A DNA stretch of 51,901 nt, taken from the NCBI GenBank assembly GCA_023251805.1, contig JAHEYB010000022.1:1-51901 (forward strand), read 5' to 3'. Numbering within the stretch: the stretch's first letter is position 1; every line of letters starts with the position of its first letter. The DNA comes from Bacteroidota bacterium (GTDB taxonomy: Bacteria; Bacteroidota; Bacteroidia; 2-12-FULL-35-15). Made by a program: the position numbers and the translations under genes. The notes beneath the pieces were generated by a model. It was not told where the DNA came from. It was given only the letters and a program-made list of their open reading frames with translations, and ran no database searches. Below, in pieces: positions 26,763-36,565 of this stretch.

Positions 26763-26796
26763 AAAAAGAGAATCCCAAGATGGGGATCCTCTTTAT
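26763..26796 (-). terminator. Intrinsic terminator after the PorV-like gene
   Basis: AAAGAG-ATCCC / GGGAT-CTCTTT hairpin with one mismatch, A-rich on its plus-strand left, located between the PorV-like gene and giant protein B. Confidence 0.65.
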
Positions 26797-26844
26797 ATTA
26801 TAAAAAATAAAATTATTACAAGCTTGTTGCGCTTGTATTAATTT

Positions 26845-27924
26845 TTACAAATTAATTCTTGCACCAAGTGAATGTGTTCCTTGGAATGGGTCAGTTGCTC
26901 TATAAGAATAATCAATAGCAAATGTTGATTTATTTTTTCCGAAAGGAAGTTCAACTGTAAAGCCTGCGCTAGGACCTGTAAAAACAGTAGTTCTCAACTC
27001 TTTGTCTCTGATATTTTTTTCATGACAATATCCAACGCGAACCATTAACATATTTTTCCAAGCGTACTCCAAACCAACTTTCAAGTGATTGTTCTCAAAA
27101 GAATTAGAAGTGAACGTACCCATAGCAGTAACTCTGTGCGTTTTCATAGAAGCACTGTCTTTCATTAAATAAAAATCGTACCCTGCGCCTATGCTTAATA
27201 ACGAAGGCAACTCAAATTGTGCTGTTCTGTTTTGAACGGTGTAAGTAGTACCTGTTGTGCTTCCCGGAATTTCAGCTTTCACGTCCAAACCATCTCCAGA
27301 AAATTTCATACGAGGTCCAACATTTTTCAAAGCAATACCAAATTTAATTTGATTGTATTTTCCTGCTACGTATTGAATACCTGCATCAAAAGCAACACCT
27401 CTCGCACTTACGTTAGCTGTTTTTTCAGAAATTACTTTTAGGGTTAATCCACCATAAATATTATCTGAAAACCCTTTTGCATAGGATACTCCAACATTTA
27501 CAAATTGAGGAGAATAAGTACCGATACCACCTTCAGGATTATCCTCTGTAGTAATTTCGATATCACCAAAATCCATTGACATTATAGATAAACCAATAGC
27601 CCCAGTTTCACCAACACGTTGAGTCAATCCAAAAGAATTGATATTGATATCCGTTCCTTTTAACCAGTTCGTACGACAAAACATCAGTTCTGTTTTCTTG
27701 GTGAAAGCTGTACCGGCAACGTTCAAGAACATTGCTTCCAGTCCTCTGGCACCAGAAATATTAGAACCTGCCCATCCGGAACTACGTGCCCAAGGGTTAA
27801 TTAATAACTCGGTTGCACCTGCCTGACCGGAACGATCAGGATTACCAGCTAATGCTTTATTAGTTGGTGTTAAAAACAAGCCTACAAGGACAAGTGGTGC
27901 TACTATTTTACTATATTTTTTCAT
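26845..27924 (-). CDS. PorV/PorQ-family outer-membrane protein
   Basis: A 359-residue protein with signal peptide (MKKYSKIVAPLVLVGLFLTP...ALA) and a beta-barrel pattern. The N-terminal mature block QAGATELLINPWARSSGWAG followed by GLEAMFLNVAGTAF is the PorV/UPF0164 signature, and the chain ends HSLGARINL, a barrel-type last strand. In T9SS, PorV carries CTD-bearing cargo from the SprA translocon to the attachment complex. Here the gene sits exactly between two paralogous giant exported proteins, which suggests a dedicated shuttle or anchor for them (inference). It is probably not the housekeeping PorV. Confidence 0.85.
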   Translation of the reverse strand: MKKYSKIVAPLVLVGLFLTPTNKALAGNPDRSGQAGATELLINPWARSSGWAGSNISGARGLEAMFLNVAGTAFTKKTELMFCRTNWLKGTDININSFGLTQRVGETGAIGLSIMSMDFGDIEITTEDNPEGGIGTYSPQFVNVGVSYAKGFSDNIYGGLTLKVISEKTANVSARGVAFDAGIQYVAGKYNQIKFGIALKNVGPRMKFSGDGLDVKAEIPGSTTGTTYTVQNRTAQFELPSLLSIGAGYDFYLMKDSASMKTHRVTAMGTFTSNSFENNHLKVGLEYAWKNMLMVRVGYCHEKNIRDKELRTTVFTGPSAGFTVELPFGKNKSTFAIDYSYRATDPFQGTHSLGARINL

Positions 27925-27973
27925 ATGTCAATATTTATGAATCTTTATTCTAATACAAATTATAATTGTCAGA

Positions 27974-30900
27974 CTAGTACGAATCCAAATCGGTTGGACG
28001 CAATACACCAAACCATTTTAATGTTTTTTCTCCTACATCCGGTACATTAATATAAATGATATACATACCACTTGCAATAGGAACTCTTGCCTGATTTTTC
28101 AAATCCCAATCCAAAGAAGTTTTAGGATCATCTTTCGCAAATTTTCTAATTAATGTACCATTCAATGTGTAGATAGAGATGTTACACTTTACCGGAAGAT
28201 TTGTGATTTTAGCTATGTTTTCCAATGCCTTTTTCTCATATGTAGAATAAGCATAGTATGGATTTGGAACAATATTAATAATGTCCAAAGCATTTTTAGC
28301 AGTTTCAGCATCATTGGTATGTGTTTCAATATCTGATGTATTGAAAGTATACATTGGCCAGTTATTATTCTGTGGCGTAGCAGAAATATCCGTACTAGAA
28401 GGTACGTTAGCAGTGTATCCTATTTGATACGATTTAGCAACGCGTAATCTGAATTTCACAGTTGCTTCAAACAAAGAGTGACCGGATGCTTTCAAAGGAA
28501 CATTCACCCACATTGCATCAGAAAAACATTCACGTCTGTAAGCATCGCTTGTTCCACCTGTTGAAGTTGCACCGGCAGAAAGAGCAGCCGCATTCAATAA
28601 ATCATGGATTACTTTTCCATTATCATAACGAGGAACATCTCTTAAAGCATTTGGTAAGTATGCATCAGTACTTCCATAAGTAGCATCAGCATTGTGACCA
28701 AAAATATAGATGTAATGTTTACCACCAAATAATGGGTCACCGGTTGCAGCGTACATTGAACCGGTTGGATTCCATTTCATGTCGTTTCCATTTTCTGTAA
28801 CCAACCAAGAATCTTCACCAAATGCCATATTCAAGCGCTCTCCTGTTTCTAAGTTAATTGCATAACCAGGGAACCAACCCATACCTGTAGCAAAATCATT
28901 ATTATTTGTTGAAGGGAAGTTTGCTACTCCGTTTTTATCTACTGATGCCTGAGCGCGCATAAATAATTTTCTTGCACCACCAACAGCCAAAGCTTTATCA
29001 TCACACTCTTCCAAAACAGGACAACGTGTCCACAATGCTTGGTCGGTAGTAATCACAATATCAACCGAAGCTAAGTTAGCCGTTTTGTTTAATGAAATGT
29101 TTGTAGGCCAAGCCGGAGCACCTTTTGTATAAACCGAAGTTGCGGTGATGTCTGTAGCAGAACCTGTAGCACAAACACGATATGGTGCCCATGTTTTGCC
29201 TAAAATATTTTCATAATATTGCTCAGGGTCTGTTCCCGTTCCACCTGCATCGTTAAAGATGTTGTCAGGAGCTGTAAACACACCTGCTCCGGAACGAATC
29301 CAGTTTGAGAAGGTTGTTCCTTCTTCATCTGCCAAACCAGTTAACCATTGTTTTGTATTATCAGCAAATTCAACTGTTGCTTCTAAGAAGCCACCTTTTA
29401 CAGCGTTTGTAGTTAATGGGTCGTTTGTAAAAGGAACATTTACCGAAATACCCCATGTAGGAATACTATAAACGGTGGAACCTGATGGTTGACCATTAAT
29501 GATTTGCTCATTAGCAAGGGCAATGGTTTTATCAGATGTGATTGTTTGTCCTGTTGTTAAATTTTTCAATGTCCAGATTGCTGCAGTTGTAATTGTTGCA
29601 GTACCTGCAGTATCCAATAATTTGAATTCGAAATTATTTTCAACTGGTACACTTAAAGGATCTACTACTTTAATTGCAACGGGGCCACGACTTTGTTCGT
29701 AAACCGGATTTACAACACGAGCAGAAGACGCATTTAAAATATCGTTTACGCTGCTAGAAGTTAAATCCAAGACATTTCCACCATTTCCATGTCCTTCTAT
29801 ACGTGTTAATTTAGGACCAGTTCCATAAGTTGAATGTGCTTCTGTTCCTCCGGCTTCAGGAGCAGGAATATGAGGAATTGCAGAGTGATTAAAATATCCA
29901 TCAGAAGATTTGTTACCGGAAATAAATGGTAAATAATCTTTAGGGATTGCAAAATCAGGAGTTACTAATGTTTGAGAATAACCATAAGCAATTACTGCAA
30001 AATAATATGTTTTATGGTTTATTAATTTAGGATTTCCTGTAGCAAATTTATCTTCTGTTACTGCCAAAGAGTGAACCACTCCTATATCGGCACCATTTAC
30101 CATTTCTTGCGGAACCAATGCTTGTAACGCAACATCGTTTGTAAAATTCACAATTTGTTTCACGTTATCAGAAATATCACACTGTAGAATGATACGTGCT
30201 TTGTCCACGTTATACACATCAGCACTTGTTACTGTTTCATCTTTTAATTGATAAACAATATATCCTTGAAAACGATACAATGAATCACTTCCCGAAGATT
30301 TATCATAATCTTCGTTATACTCTTCATTTTTGTTATTTGAATTTTCAGGATTGGTCCATGTTAAAATTAATTCATTTTCTAATTCCTGAATTGCCAAGTT
30401 AGGAGCATCCGGTCCATTCAATAAAGCAAAACAGTTATTAAATAAATCCTGCGCTTTTGCATCCGCACCTTTCATTAATGTTACAGATGCTAAGTTTCCA
30501 CCTTGTGTTGCTCTTGCCCAAACTAAACCTGTAGTAATAGTATTTACTGCTCCCGGTTGTAAGGTAAACGGACCAGCACTTTGAATAAAACGTCTGTCAG
30601 CAGGCACATTTCCCGCAATGGCTTCATCCCAAGGAGCTTGTGTACTACCATTTGTTCCAAATCCTGTTGGGTCAGATGCGCCAGGAAACATGTAGTCACA
30701 AGAAACACCTGTAATATAACCTGTTCCACCATAAGTAATAGAAGAACCATCTCTCCAAATACCATTTAAGTAATTATAAAAATCGGTTGCACCACCGGGG
30801 TTTCCACTTGGTGAACCATCGTTGTTATAGTACACAAACTTTGACATACCAATGCGTTCGTTATCCAAAGTACCATCTCCATAACCAACAAAACTTGCCG

Positions 30901-32023
30901 GAACTGTTGATGCTGCTTCGTCAATACCATTTGGATCTTTAAAAGGACCTTCAAAGAAGTCGCAACCAATAGCAGGAGGATTTATACCATAAGGAATTTG
31001 TCCGGATGGAGGATTATCATCTACTAAATCTCCATTATAACAATACCCTAAACCTAATCCAACATCACAACCTACATAGTCGTCAGATGCTGAACCTAAA
31101 TCAGGGTCAACCCAAACACCAAAATAAGTACTATCTAAACGGAAAGAGGACTTATTGATAATTTTGTAGTGATAGAAAGTCATGTTGTTGATAGCATCAT
31201 TTGTTTCAAAAGCAAAAGCTTGTGCTTGAATTTCTAAACCAATTGCAGCACCGCCTGTTTCGGAGTGAACGTTACCTTTATCGTTAAATACCCAAAATAA
31301 AACCTGGTCACCAAATATTTCAGCATCACAAGGAGTAAATTCATATCCTGCTGAATCCGGGCGAGTATTATCACCTAACCAAAAATCAGGATAATCACCG
31401 GCATATGGATCGTAAACACCATTTCCGTTTGCATCATAATAAGGTGCTAAAGGCTGACCTTCCGGATTTAAAGATGGCCAATTTAATATCACATCCATTG
31501 CTGATGCATCTGTTGGATTAGAACCAACTTGACCGCTATTGAACCAATCAATATAAGTTTTTACATCTTTCTTATTCAATTTAAAAAATTTATCCCAAGC
31601 CAAACATGTTACCGCATCAGTAGTTGCTGAAGAAGTAAGTGGTCCTGGCCAAAAATCGTTACCTGTTTGACGATAAGTCATACCCGCAACTTTCAAGGTT
31701 GAACTCGCATCAATACCACCAATCCATAAGGAACCGGCAAACAATGATGTTGGACCATTAGCTCCGGGAGCAGGTTTTGGAACCAAATACTTTCCATCCG
31801 TTAAATTCCACCACATATCACCACCGGTTAAAATGGTAGCTCTTACGTTGTTAATATCCAAATCCTCTTTGGCAGCAGCAGGAGCGCACAATGCCATAAC
31901 CGATTTAAATTGATTTTCATTGTGGGATGTTGCAATACTTGTCCCTACGTTTTCTCTTGCCTGCGCGGTAAAAGAAAATGCAAAGATGGATGCAGTTGCG
32001 ATTAATTTGAAACGATTCTTCAT
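27974..32023 (-). CDS. Giant exported protein A, probable type IX secretion cargo
   Basis: Start placed at ATG 32023 (MKNRFKLIATASIFAFSFTAQA) because it aligns with the paralogue; seven extra in-frame codons (MLLNNNN) precede it. 1349 residues. Same architecture as protein B: DINNVRATILTGGDMWW, FAGSLWIGGIDASSTLKVAG, DANGNGVYDPYAGDYPD, an Ig/Fn3-like middle, and a C-terminus ISIYTLNGTLIRKFAK ... ASGMYIIYINVPDVGEKTLK plus the terminal WFGVLRPTDLDSY. It differs from B mainly around residues 930-1020. Only 43 bases from the TonB-dependent receptor upstream, so probably co-transcribed with it. Confidence 0.8.
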   Translation of the reverse strand: MKNRFKLIATASIFAFSFTAQARENVGTSIATSHNENQFKSVMALCAPAAAKEDLDINNVRATILTGGDMWWNLTDGKYLVPKPAPGANGPTSLFAGSLWIGGIDASSTLKVAGMTYRQTGNDFWPGPLTSSATTDAVTCLAWDKFFKLNKKDVKTYIDWFNSGQVGSNPTDASAMDVILNWPSLNPEGQPLAPYYDANGNGVYDPYAGDYPDFWLGDNTRPDSAGYEFTPCDAEIFGDQVLFWVFNDKGNVHSETGGAAIGLEIQAQAFAFETNDAINNMTFYHYKIINKSSFRLDSTYFGVWVDPDLGSASDDYVGCDVGLGLGYCYNGDLVDDNPPSGQIPYGINPPAIGCDFFEGPFKDPNGIDEAASTVPASFVGYGDGTLDNERIGMSKFVYYNNDGSPSGNPGGATDFYNYLNGIWRDGSSITYGGTGYITGVSCDYMFPGASDPTGFGTNGSTQAPWDEAIAGNVPADRRFIQSAGPFTLQPGAVNTITTGLVWARATQGGNLASVTLMKGADAKAQDLFNNCFALLNGPDAPNLAIQELENELILTWTNPENSNNKNEEYNEDYDKSSGSDSLYRFQGYIVYQLKDETVTSADVYNVDKARIILQCDISDNVKQIVNFTNDVALQALVPQEMVNGADIGVVHSLAVTEDKFATGNPKLINHKTYYFAVIAYGYSQTLVTPDFAIPKDYLPFISGNKSSDGYFNHSAIPHIPAPEAGGTEAHSTYGTGPKLTRIEGHGNGGNVLDLTSSSVNDILNASSARVVNPVYEQSRGPVAIKVVDPLSVPVENNFEFKLLDTAGTATITTAAIWTLKNLTTGQTITSDKTIALANEQIINGQPSGSTVYSIPTWGISVNVPFTNDPLTTNAVKGGFLEATVEFADNTKQWLTGLADEEGTTFSNWIRSGAGVFTAPDNIFNDAGGTGTDPEQYYENILGKTWAPYRVCATGSATDITATSVYTKGAPAWPTNISLNKTANLASVDIVITTDQALWTRCPVLEECDDKALAVGGARKLFMRAQASVDKNGVANFPSTNNNDFATGMGWFPGYAINLETGERLNMAFGEDSWLVTENGNDMKWNPTGSMYAATGDPLFGGKHYIYIFGHNADATYGSTDAYLPNALRDVPRYDNGKVIHDLLNAAALSAGATSTGGTSDAYRRECFSDAMWVNVPLKASGHSLFEATVKFRLRVAKSYQIGYTANVPSSTDISATPQNNNWPMYTFNTSDIETHTNDAETAKNALDIINIVPNPYYAYSTYEKKALENIAKITNLPVKCNISIYTLNGTLIRKFAKDDPKTSLDWDLKNQARVPIASGMYIIYINVPDVGEKTLKWFGVLRPTDLDSY

Positions 32024-32066
32024 ATTGTTATTATTAAGTAGCATTTAAATTCTTTGTTGGTTGTGA

Positions 32067-35000
32067 TTAAAAATCAAGCAATAATCCGATACGAATAACA
32101 CGTGGACGGCTATAGTTACTTGGGTTATTATTTTTAATAGCATATAAATCTCTAAAAGACTCAGGGTCATTTTGACTAGAAATAAGTGTTTGGGCCTCCG
32201 CTGAATTTAAATATCCGTCATCATCTGGGTTACCCGTAGCTTTATAAACTGCCAACACATTTTTAGTATTTAACACGTTCAATACTTGTAAGTAAACAGT
32301 TAGGTTTGCTGTTTTCTTTTCTGCTCCTTCTTTTTTACCACCAAAATTAATTTCCATATTCTTGTCGATACGTAAATCCACTTTGTACGACCATGGTAAA
32401 TTCGAACCATTGATTTGTCCATCAAGAGCAGTGTTTCCACCACCGATACCAAATTGACCTTCGTGAGTAATATTAGCTTGTTTGCTGTAGGGAGTTCCTG
32501 AACCTGCTCTGAATACAACGTTTGCTCCAACATTTTCTAAGATGCCAATTGATTTTTCGTTTTCTTTTCCTTTGTTCAATTTTAAACGTGGACCACGATA
32601 ATCTGTTTTAGCACCAAAACGGTAATCGAAGTTTAAAGTGATGGTATGACGTTGGTCAAAATCCAAAGGGTGAGTAGTTCTTAAGTTTGGAACTCCTGAA
32701 GAAACAAGGTTTTGTCCGTCAGTAGTACTTGAACCGGTACCATCAGCAAATTGTAGCGTATAGTTTGCGGTCATAGAAATTCCACCTGTTCTTCTTAAAT
32801 CGTATTCAACAGATAAACCTTTTACAGTTCCAAAATCCACGTTTGAGAAAGAGTTATAAGATGTTGGATATGCTTGAACAACGTTTGTTGTTTGAATCAT
32901 ATCTTTCTTCTCAATGTAAAACATAGTCAACTTCAACGTTGAGTTTTTCTTCTCATTTAATATTTGCTGATATCCAATTTGATAATCAACAGATTTCTCA
33001 GGTTTCAAATCAGGATTGTTTACATATCCACCTTGGTTATTCACTACATTTAAATATTGTAATGGATCTAATCTGTTATAATCCGGTGGACGTTGCGTTA
33101 ACACATCGTAATGAGCATTGAAACTAGCCACATCAGAAATAGGGAAAGAGAATGCGATACGAGGCATTACACTTAATTGAGGAACATAATCTTTAAACAC
33201 TTTAGAAGAAAGTGATTTATCTGCCGGGTCAACTAAATAAGGTTGTACTTGTCCAGCACCTTGTCCTAAAGCAGCACTTGGGTCAGTCACCTCAACACCC
33301 GCAGCATTGTACCATGTATCACCATCGCGGTAACCTACCACTTGATTTACACTTGGGTTAGAAGCATCTTCTACATATACTACATAATCATCTCCGATAT
33401 TTTCAGGACGATTAGGAATTGAAAGCTCACCTGCTGTTTTTGCTTCATATAATAAGTACTTATCTTTTAATACTTTTTGGTTGGCATCAAAACGGTCGAT
33501 ACGTAAACCCACGTTAAACTTTAAATCTTTAAAGTCGAAACGATCCATCACATATCCTGCAATATAGATTGGACGGTAAGCTCCGATTTCACGCGTTAAG
33601 TTTCCTTTATCATCTGTTTTTGTAAAGAAATCATCTAAACTTGGGTTACCTGAAGTTTTTTTGCCGGTATGGTCGTAACCATAGTAACTAACGATTCCTG
33701 TACCACCGATGTTTAATAAGTCATCTGCACTAAACATATCTAGGCTGTACATATCTTTATCGTATGAATCAACATCTAACCAATCTAAGCCGTTTACATT
33801 ATAACCTAAAGCTTCTCTTAAGCTTCTGTCGAATTGAGTTTGTGTACCATCATTCAAACGATTGAAATCGTAATAAGCATAAGGACTAACGGTTCCATCA
33901 GGCAAATAATGAACGTCAGTATTTAAAATGGCATCATTCATTCCATCGTCTTGCAAGTTGGTGATGTGAAAGTTTGCCAATTCACGCATTCTTGTCCACA
34001 ATCCAATTGGATTCAAGTTATATTGACGTTCAACACGTTGTTCATATTCAAATCCAACTTGTATAGCGTGACGTTTAATATCTGCCGAAAATTTTGCAAA
34101 TACACGGAATTGAGAATTGTCTTCCAAAGAATAACCATTGAACTGACGACCGGTATTGTACCAAGCAGAATAAACGTTTCTTGGTCTGTCGCCATTTGCT
34201 AATCCTAAACCTGATTGAACATCAAATAAGTTCACGACATTTGATGCACCAAAGAAATCAAAAAACTGATTTGTGTAAGGCACACCTGTGGGATTTACAT
34301 CTCCTGGAACATATGCCAAACTTACATCTTGATATCCATCTAAGAAAAATCCGTTGATTGTATCTAATGTACCATCACCGTCTACGTCATAAATGTCTCG
34401 TGTTTCTGGTGTATATGATTTTTCTTTTGTTTGGGTGAATTTACCAATGTAACCATAATCAAAGAATTTATCCTTGTGGTTATCATCCTGTGTTTTTTTG
34501 AATTGTTTTTCGTAACCTGCTTGAAGAGTAAAATAGGCATCCTTAATAATAGAGGAAGATTTTTCTTCTTCTTTAGCTGTTGCAGAGTTAAACTTCTGAG
34601 TTAATTTAGCATAAACTCTCCAAGTATTTGCTGTTTTTTCAGCGTTGTTAGAAGGATTGAATAAAGCGTACTCATAGGTAAAGTCATGGTATTTTTGATA
34701 ATCAAGAGAACCACCTAAGGTAATACCCATATTTGTAGTTGGCTGGTATTGCACTTTTCCAGCCAAAGACATAGATGTTTGAGCAACGTTATTTCTAGCC
34801 TTGATTTTTTGTAAGTCATCGTATTTAACGTACTCAGAATTTAATACATAACCATTTCCTTGTGGAGAAGGACGAAGAGGTGCTTGTTCCAATTCTGCTA
34901 ATTTTTCAGGATTCACTTGGTAAAAACCAACAGCTGATGGATTAGGATCCTTTTCTGAAACAACTTGTCCGGATATACTAAAACCTAAAACAGACTTAGT

Positions 35001-35831
35001 CGTATTTCCTGAAGAATCTTTTTTAGCTAACAAAGGACCATTTACGGAGAAGCCAACTAAGTTATATCCGAAAGCATCTAATCCGCGACTTTTACCATTT
35101 TTTTCACCGGCACCCGAAGTTACTACTTCAATTCCACCAGTATACTTACTTGCAGGACCTCTGGTAGTAATAGCAATAATACCACCTGTAGCATCACCAT
35201 AATCAGCAGGAGTACCGCCAACAATAGATGTAATTTGTTCAACACCACTTTGAGGAACACCAGAACTTCCAATTACTTTTTGACCATCCACATAATAAGC
35301 AGTTGCATTATCACGCGAACCTCTAACGTTTAGTTTTCCTCCTTCATCTTTTTGGTAGATACCTGCAGTAGTAGAAGCTACTGAGTTAATGTCTTTTGTG
35401 GCCATATTTTGGTACTCTTCACGAGTAACCGTTCCACCTGATTTTGTATCCGGGTCAATCAAAGGCTCAGCATATTCAATTACTTCAACCACTTTCAATT
35501 CCTGCCCAGCAGTTAACTCAATGTTTAAGTAAACTGTTTTTCCTACAGAAACGATAACGTCTTTTATTTCGACTGATTGATACCCAACGTAGGTTGCTTT
35601 TACATTATACTTACCAGGATTCAGAGGCTTAATCATTGCCTCTCCATCAATATTTGTTGTTCCAACTCCGGATTGAATACCGCCCATATCAACAACTACG
35701 TTCGCAAACGGAATTGTTTCTTTATTTGCTTTATCAGTCAGCTTTACTTTTAGGGCAGACTCGTTTTGTGCAATAGTCAGTCCTACTGACACTACAACAA
35801 CGGATAAGGTGGAAAGTAATTTTCTTAGCAT
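32067..35831 (-). CDS. TonB-dependent receptor with carboxypeptidase-regulatory-like N-terminal domain
   Basis: A 1254-residue outer-membrane receptor. Signal peptide (MLRKLLSTLSVVVVSVGLTIA), then a CarboxypepD_reg-like domain (about 25-110: ANVVVDMGGIQSGVGTTNIDGEA, YNVKATYVGYQSVEI), a plug domain (about 130-240: LNVRGSRDNATAYYVDGQKV, GGIIAITTRG) and a large beta-barrel ending IRIGLLLDF with the terminal Phe typical of outer-membrane barrels. It resembles SusC/Oar-like receptors, but no SusD homologue is adjacent; giant protein A takes that position. The ligand is unknown. It is longer than most receptors because of extended extracellular loops. Confidence 0.9.
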   Translation of the reverse strand: MLRKLLSTLSVVVVSVGLTIAQNESALKVKLTDKANKETIPFANVVVDMGGIQSGVGTTNIDGEAMIKPLNPGKYNVKATYVGYQSVEIKDVIVSVGKTVYLNIELTAGQELKVVEVIEYAEPLIDPDTKSGGTVTREEYQNMATKDINSVASTTAGIYQKDEGGKLNVRGSRDNATAYYVDGQKVIGSSGVPQSGVEQITSIVGGTPADYGDATGGIIAITTRGPASKYTGGIEVVTSGAGEKNGKSRGLDAFGYNLVGFSVNGPLLAKKDSSGNTTKSVLGFSISGQVVSEKDPNPSAVGFYQVNPEKLAELEQAPLRPSPQGNGYVLNSEYVKYDDLQKIKARNNVAQTSMSLAGKVQYQPTTNMGITLGGSLDYQKYHDFTYEYALFNPSNNAEKTANTWRVYAKLTQKFNSATAKEEEKSSSIIKDAYFTLQAGYEKQFKKTQDDNHKDKFFDYGYIGKFTQTKEKSYTPETRDIYDVDGDGTLDTINGFFLDGYQDVSLAYVPGDVNPTGVPYTNQFFDFFGASNVVNLFDVQSGLGLANGDRPRNVYSAWYNTGRQFNGYSLEDNSQFRVFAKFSADIKRHAIQVGFEYEQRVERQYNLNPIGLWTRMRELANFHITNLQDDGMNDAILNTDVHYLPDGTVSPYAYYDFNRLNDGTQTQFDRSLREALGYNVNGLDWLDVDSYDKDMYSLDMFSADDLLNIGGTGIVSYYGYDHTGKKTSGNPSLDDFFTKTDDKGNLTREIGAYRPIYIAGYVMDRFDFKDLKFNVGLRIDRFDANQKVLKDKYLLYEAKTAGELSIPNRPENIGDDYVVYVEDASNPSVNQVVGYRDGDTWYNAAGVEVTDPSAALGQGAGQVQPYLVDPADKSLSSKVFKDYVPQLSVMPRIAFSFPISDVASFNAHYDVLTQRPPDYNRLDPLQYLNVVNNQGGYVNNPDLKPEKSVDYQIGYQQILNEKKNSTLKLTMFYIEKKDMIQTTNVVQAYPTSYNSFSNVDFGTVKGLSVEYDLRRTGGISMTANYTLQFADGTGSSTTDGQNLVSSGVPNLRTTHPLDFDQRHTITLNFDYRFGAKTDYRGPRLKLNKGKENEKSIGILENVGANVVFRAGSGTPYSKQANITHEGQFGIGGGNTALDGQINGSNLPWSYKVDLRIDKNMEINFGGKKEGAEKKTANLTVYLQVLNVLNTKNVLAVYKATGNPDDDGYLNSAEAQTLISSQNDPESFRDLYAIKNNNPSNYSRPRVIRIGLLLDF

Positions 35832-36157
35832 AATCTTAATATTTATTTAAAATAATTTTCGTGCAAAATGAAGTGCGTAAATATATGAATAATTAAAATT
35901 CATAAACAAATTTTTTTTAACAATTTTTTACATTTCAAAAACCGGTAATTTTAATTGCTAAAAGGCAATAAAATTGGGGATTTCCGACTAAATTGTAAAA
36001 AATAATAAAAACAAAATTTTGATTGGCAAATCTACAAATACTATTGTAAATAAAATTGGTGGGATGTTGTTCTAAGAACTAATTATATGCAATTATACAA
36101 AATAATTTGGAATAAGTTGCACTTTTTTGAAAAAAAAATAAAATAATTGGTTTTGCT
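35832..36157. other. AT-rich intergenic region upstream of the TonB receptor
   Basis: About 326 bases with A/T runs and no ORF, RNA gene or strong hairpin that I can support. It must hold the receptor promoter; the nearest -7 candidate on the minus strand (TCATTTTG, about 35862-35869) misses the consensus at one position. Confidence 0.4.
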
Positions 36158-36469
36158 TTAATGGTGCCTGTTTTTAAACCATCTCACGAGGAAAAATTCT
36201 CTTTTGTTTTTTCTTGCCTTCTCCCCTTTGCGTTTTTCTTTGCGCATGGTCTTCCTGGTTTCCTTTGTTTGTATACGTTTGTGGTGCTTTTTAACCGATT
36301 TGGCATGCTCTTTTTCCATTTTACGTTGCTCTTTCCATTTTTTCTTTGCGGCCTTTTTTTGAGCACGGCTGCTTGCCGGAGCTTTGTCCTTGGTTTTCTC
36401 CTGTGCCACTGTTACCAAAGGCAATAAAAAGATTAGAAATGCAGTTATAAATCGGTAAAATCGCTTCAT
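36158..36469 (-). CDS. Small secreted, highly basic protein
   Basis: A 103-residue protein: signal peptide (MKRFYRFITAFLIFLLPLVTVAQ), then an almost pure Lys/Arg/Glu region (RAQKKAAKKKWKEQRKMEKE, KEKRKGEKARKNKR) ending in a FFLVRWFKNRHH tail. No domain recognised; low-complexity basic exported proteins of this kind are common in Bacteroidota. The intact frame and signal peptide support a real gene. Possible roles such as binding an anionic surface polymer are speculation. Confidence 0.65.
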   Translation of the reverse strand: MKRFYRFITAFLIFLLPLVTVAQEKTKDKAPASSRAQKKAAKKKWKEQRKMEKEHAKSVKKHHKRIQTKETRKTMRKEKRKGEKARKNKREFFLVRWFKNRHH

Positions 36470-36542
36470 TTTTGGTATTTAACGGACAAAGCTACTGAAT
36501 AATTGTATTTTAAATTCTATGCTTCATTAATTAAATAAACAT

Positions 36543-36550
36543 TAAATTTG
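36543..36550 (+). promoter_or_regulatory. -7 promoter box of the Rieske-like lipoprotein gene
   Basis: TAAATTTG, a perfect TAnnTTTG, 15 bases upstream of the ATG at 36566. Its position inside the longer ORF argues for the internal start. Confidence 0.5.
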
Positions 36551-36565
36551 TTTATCAATAATAAC

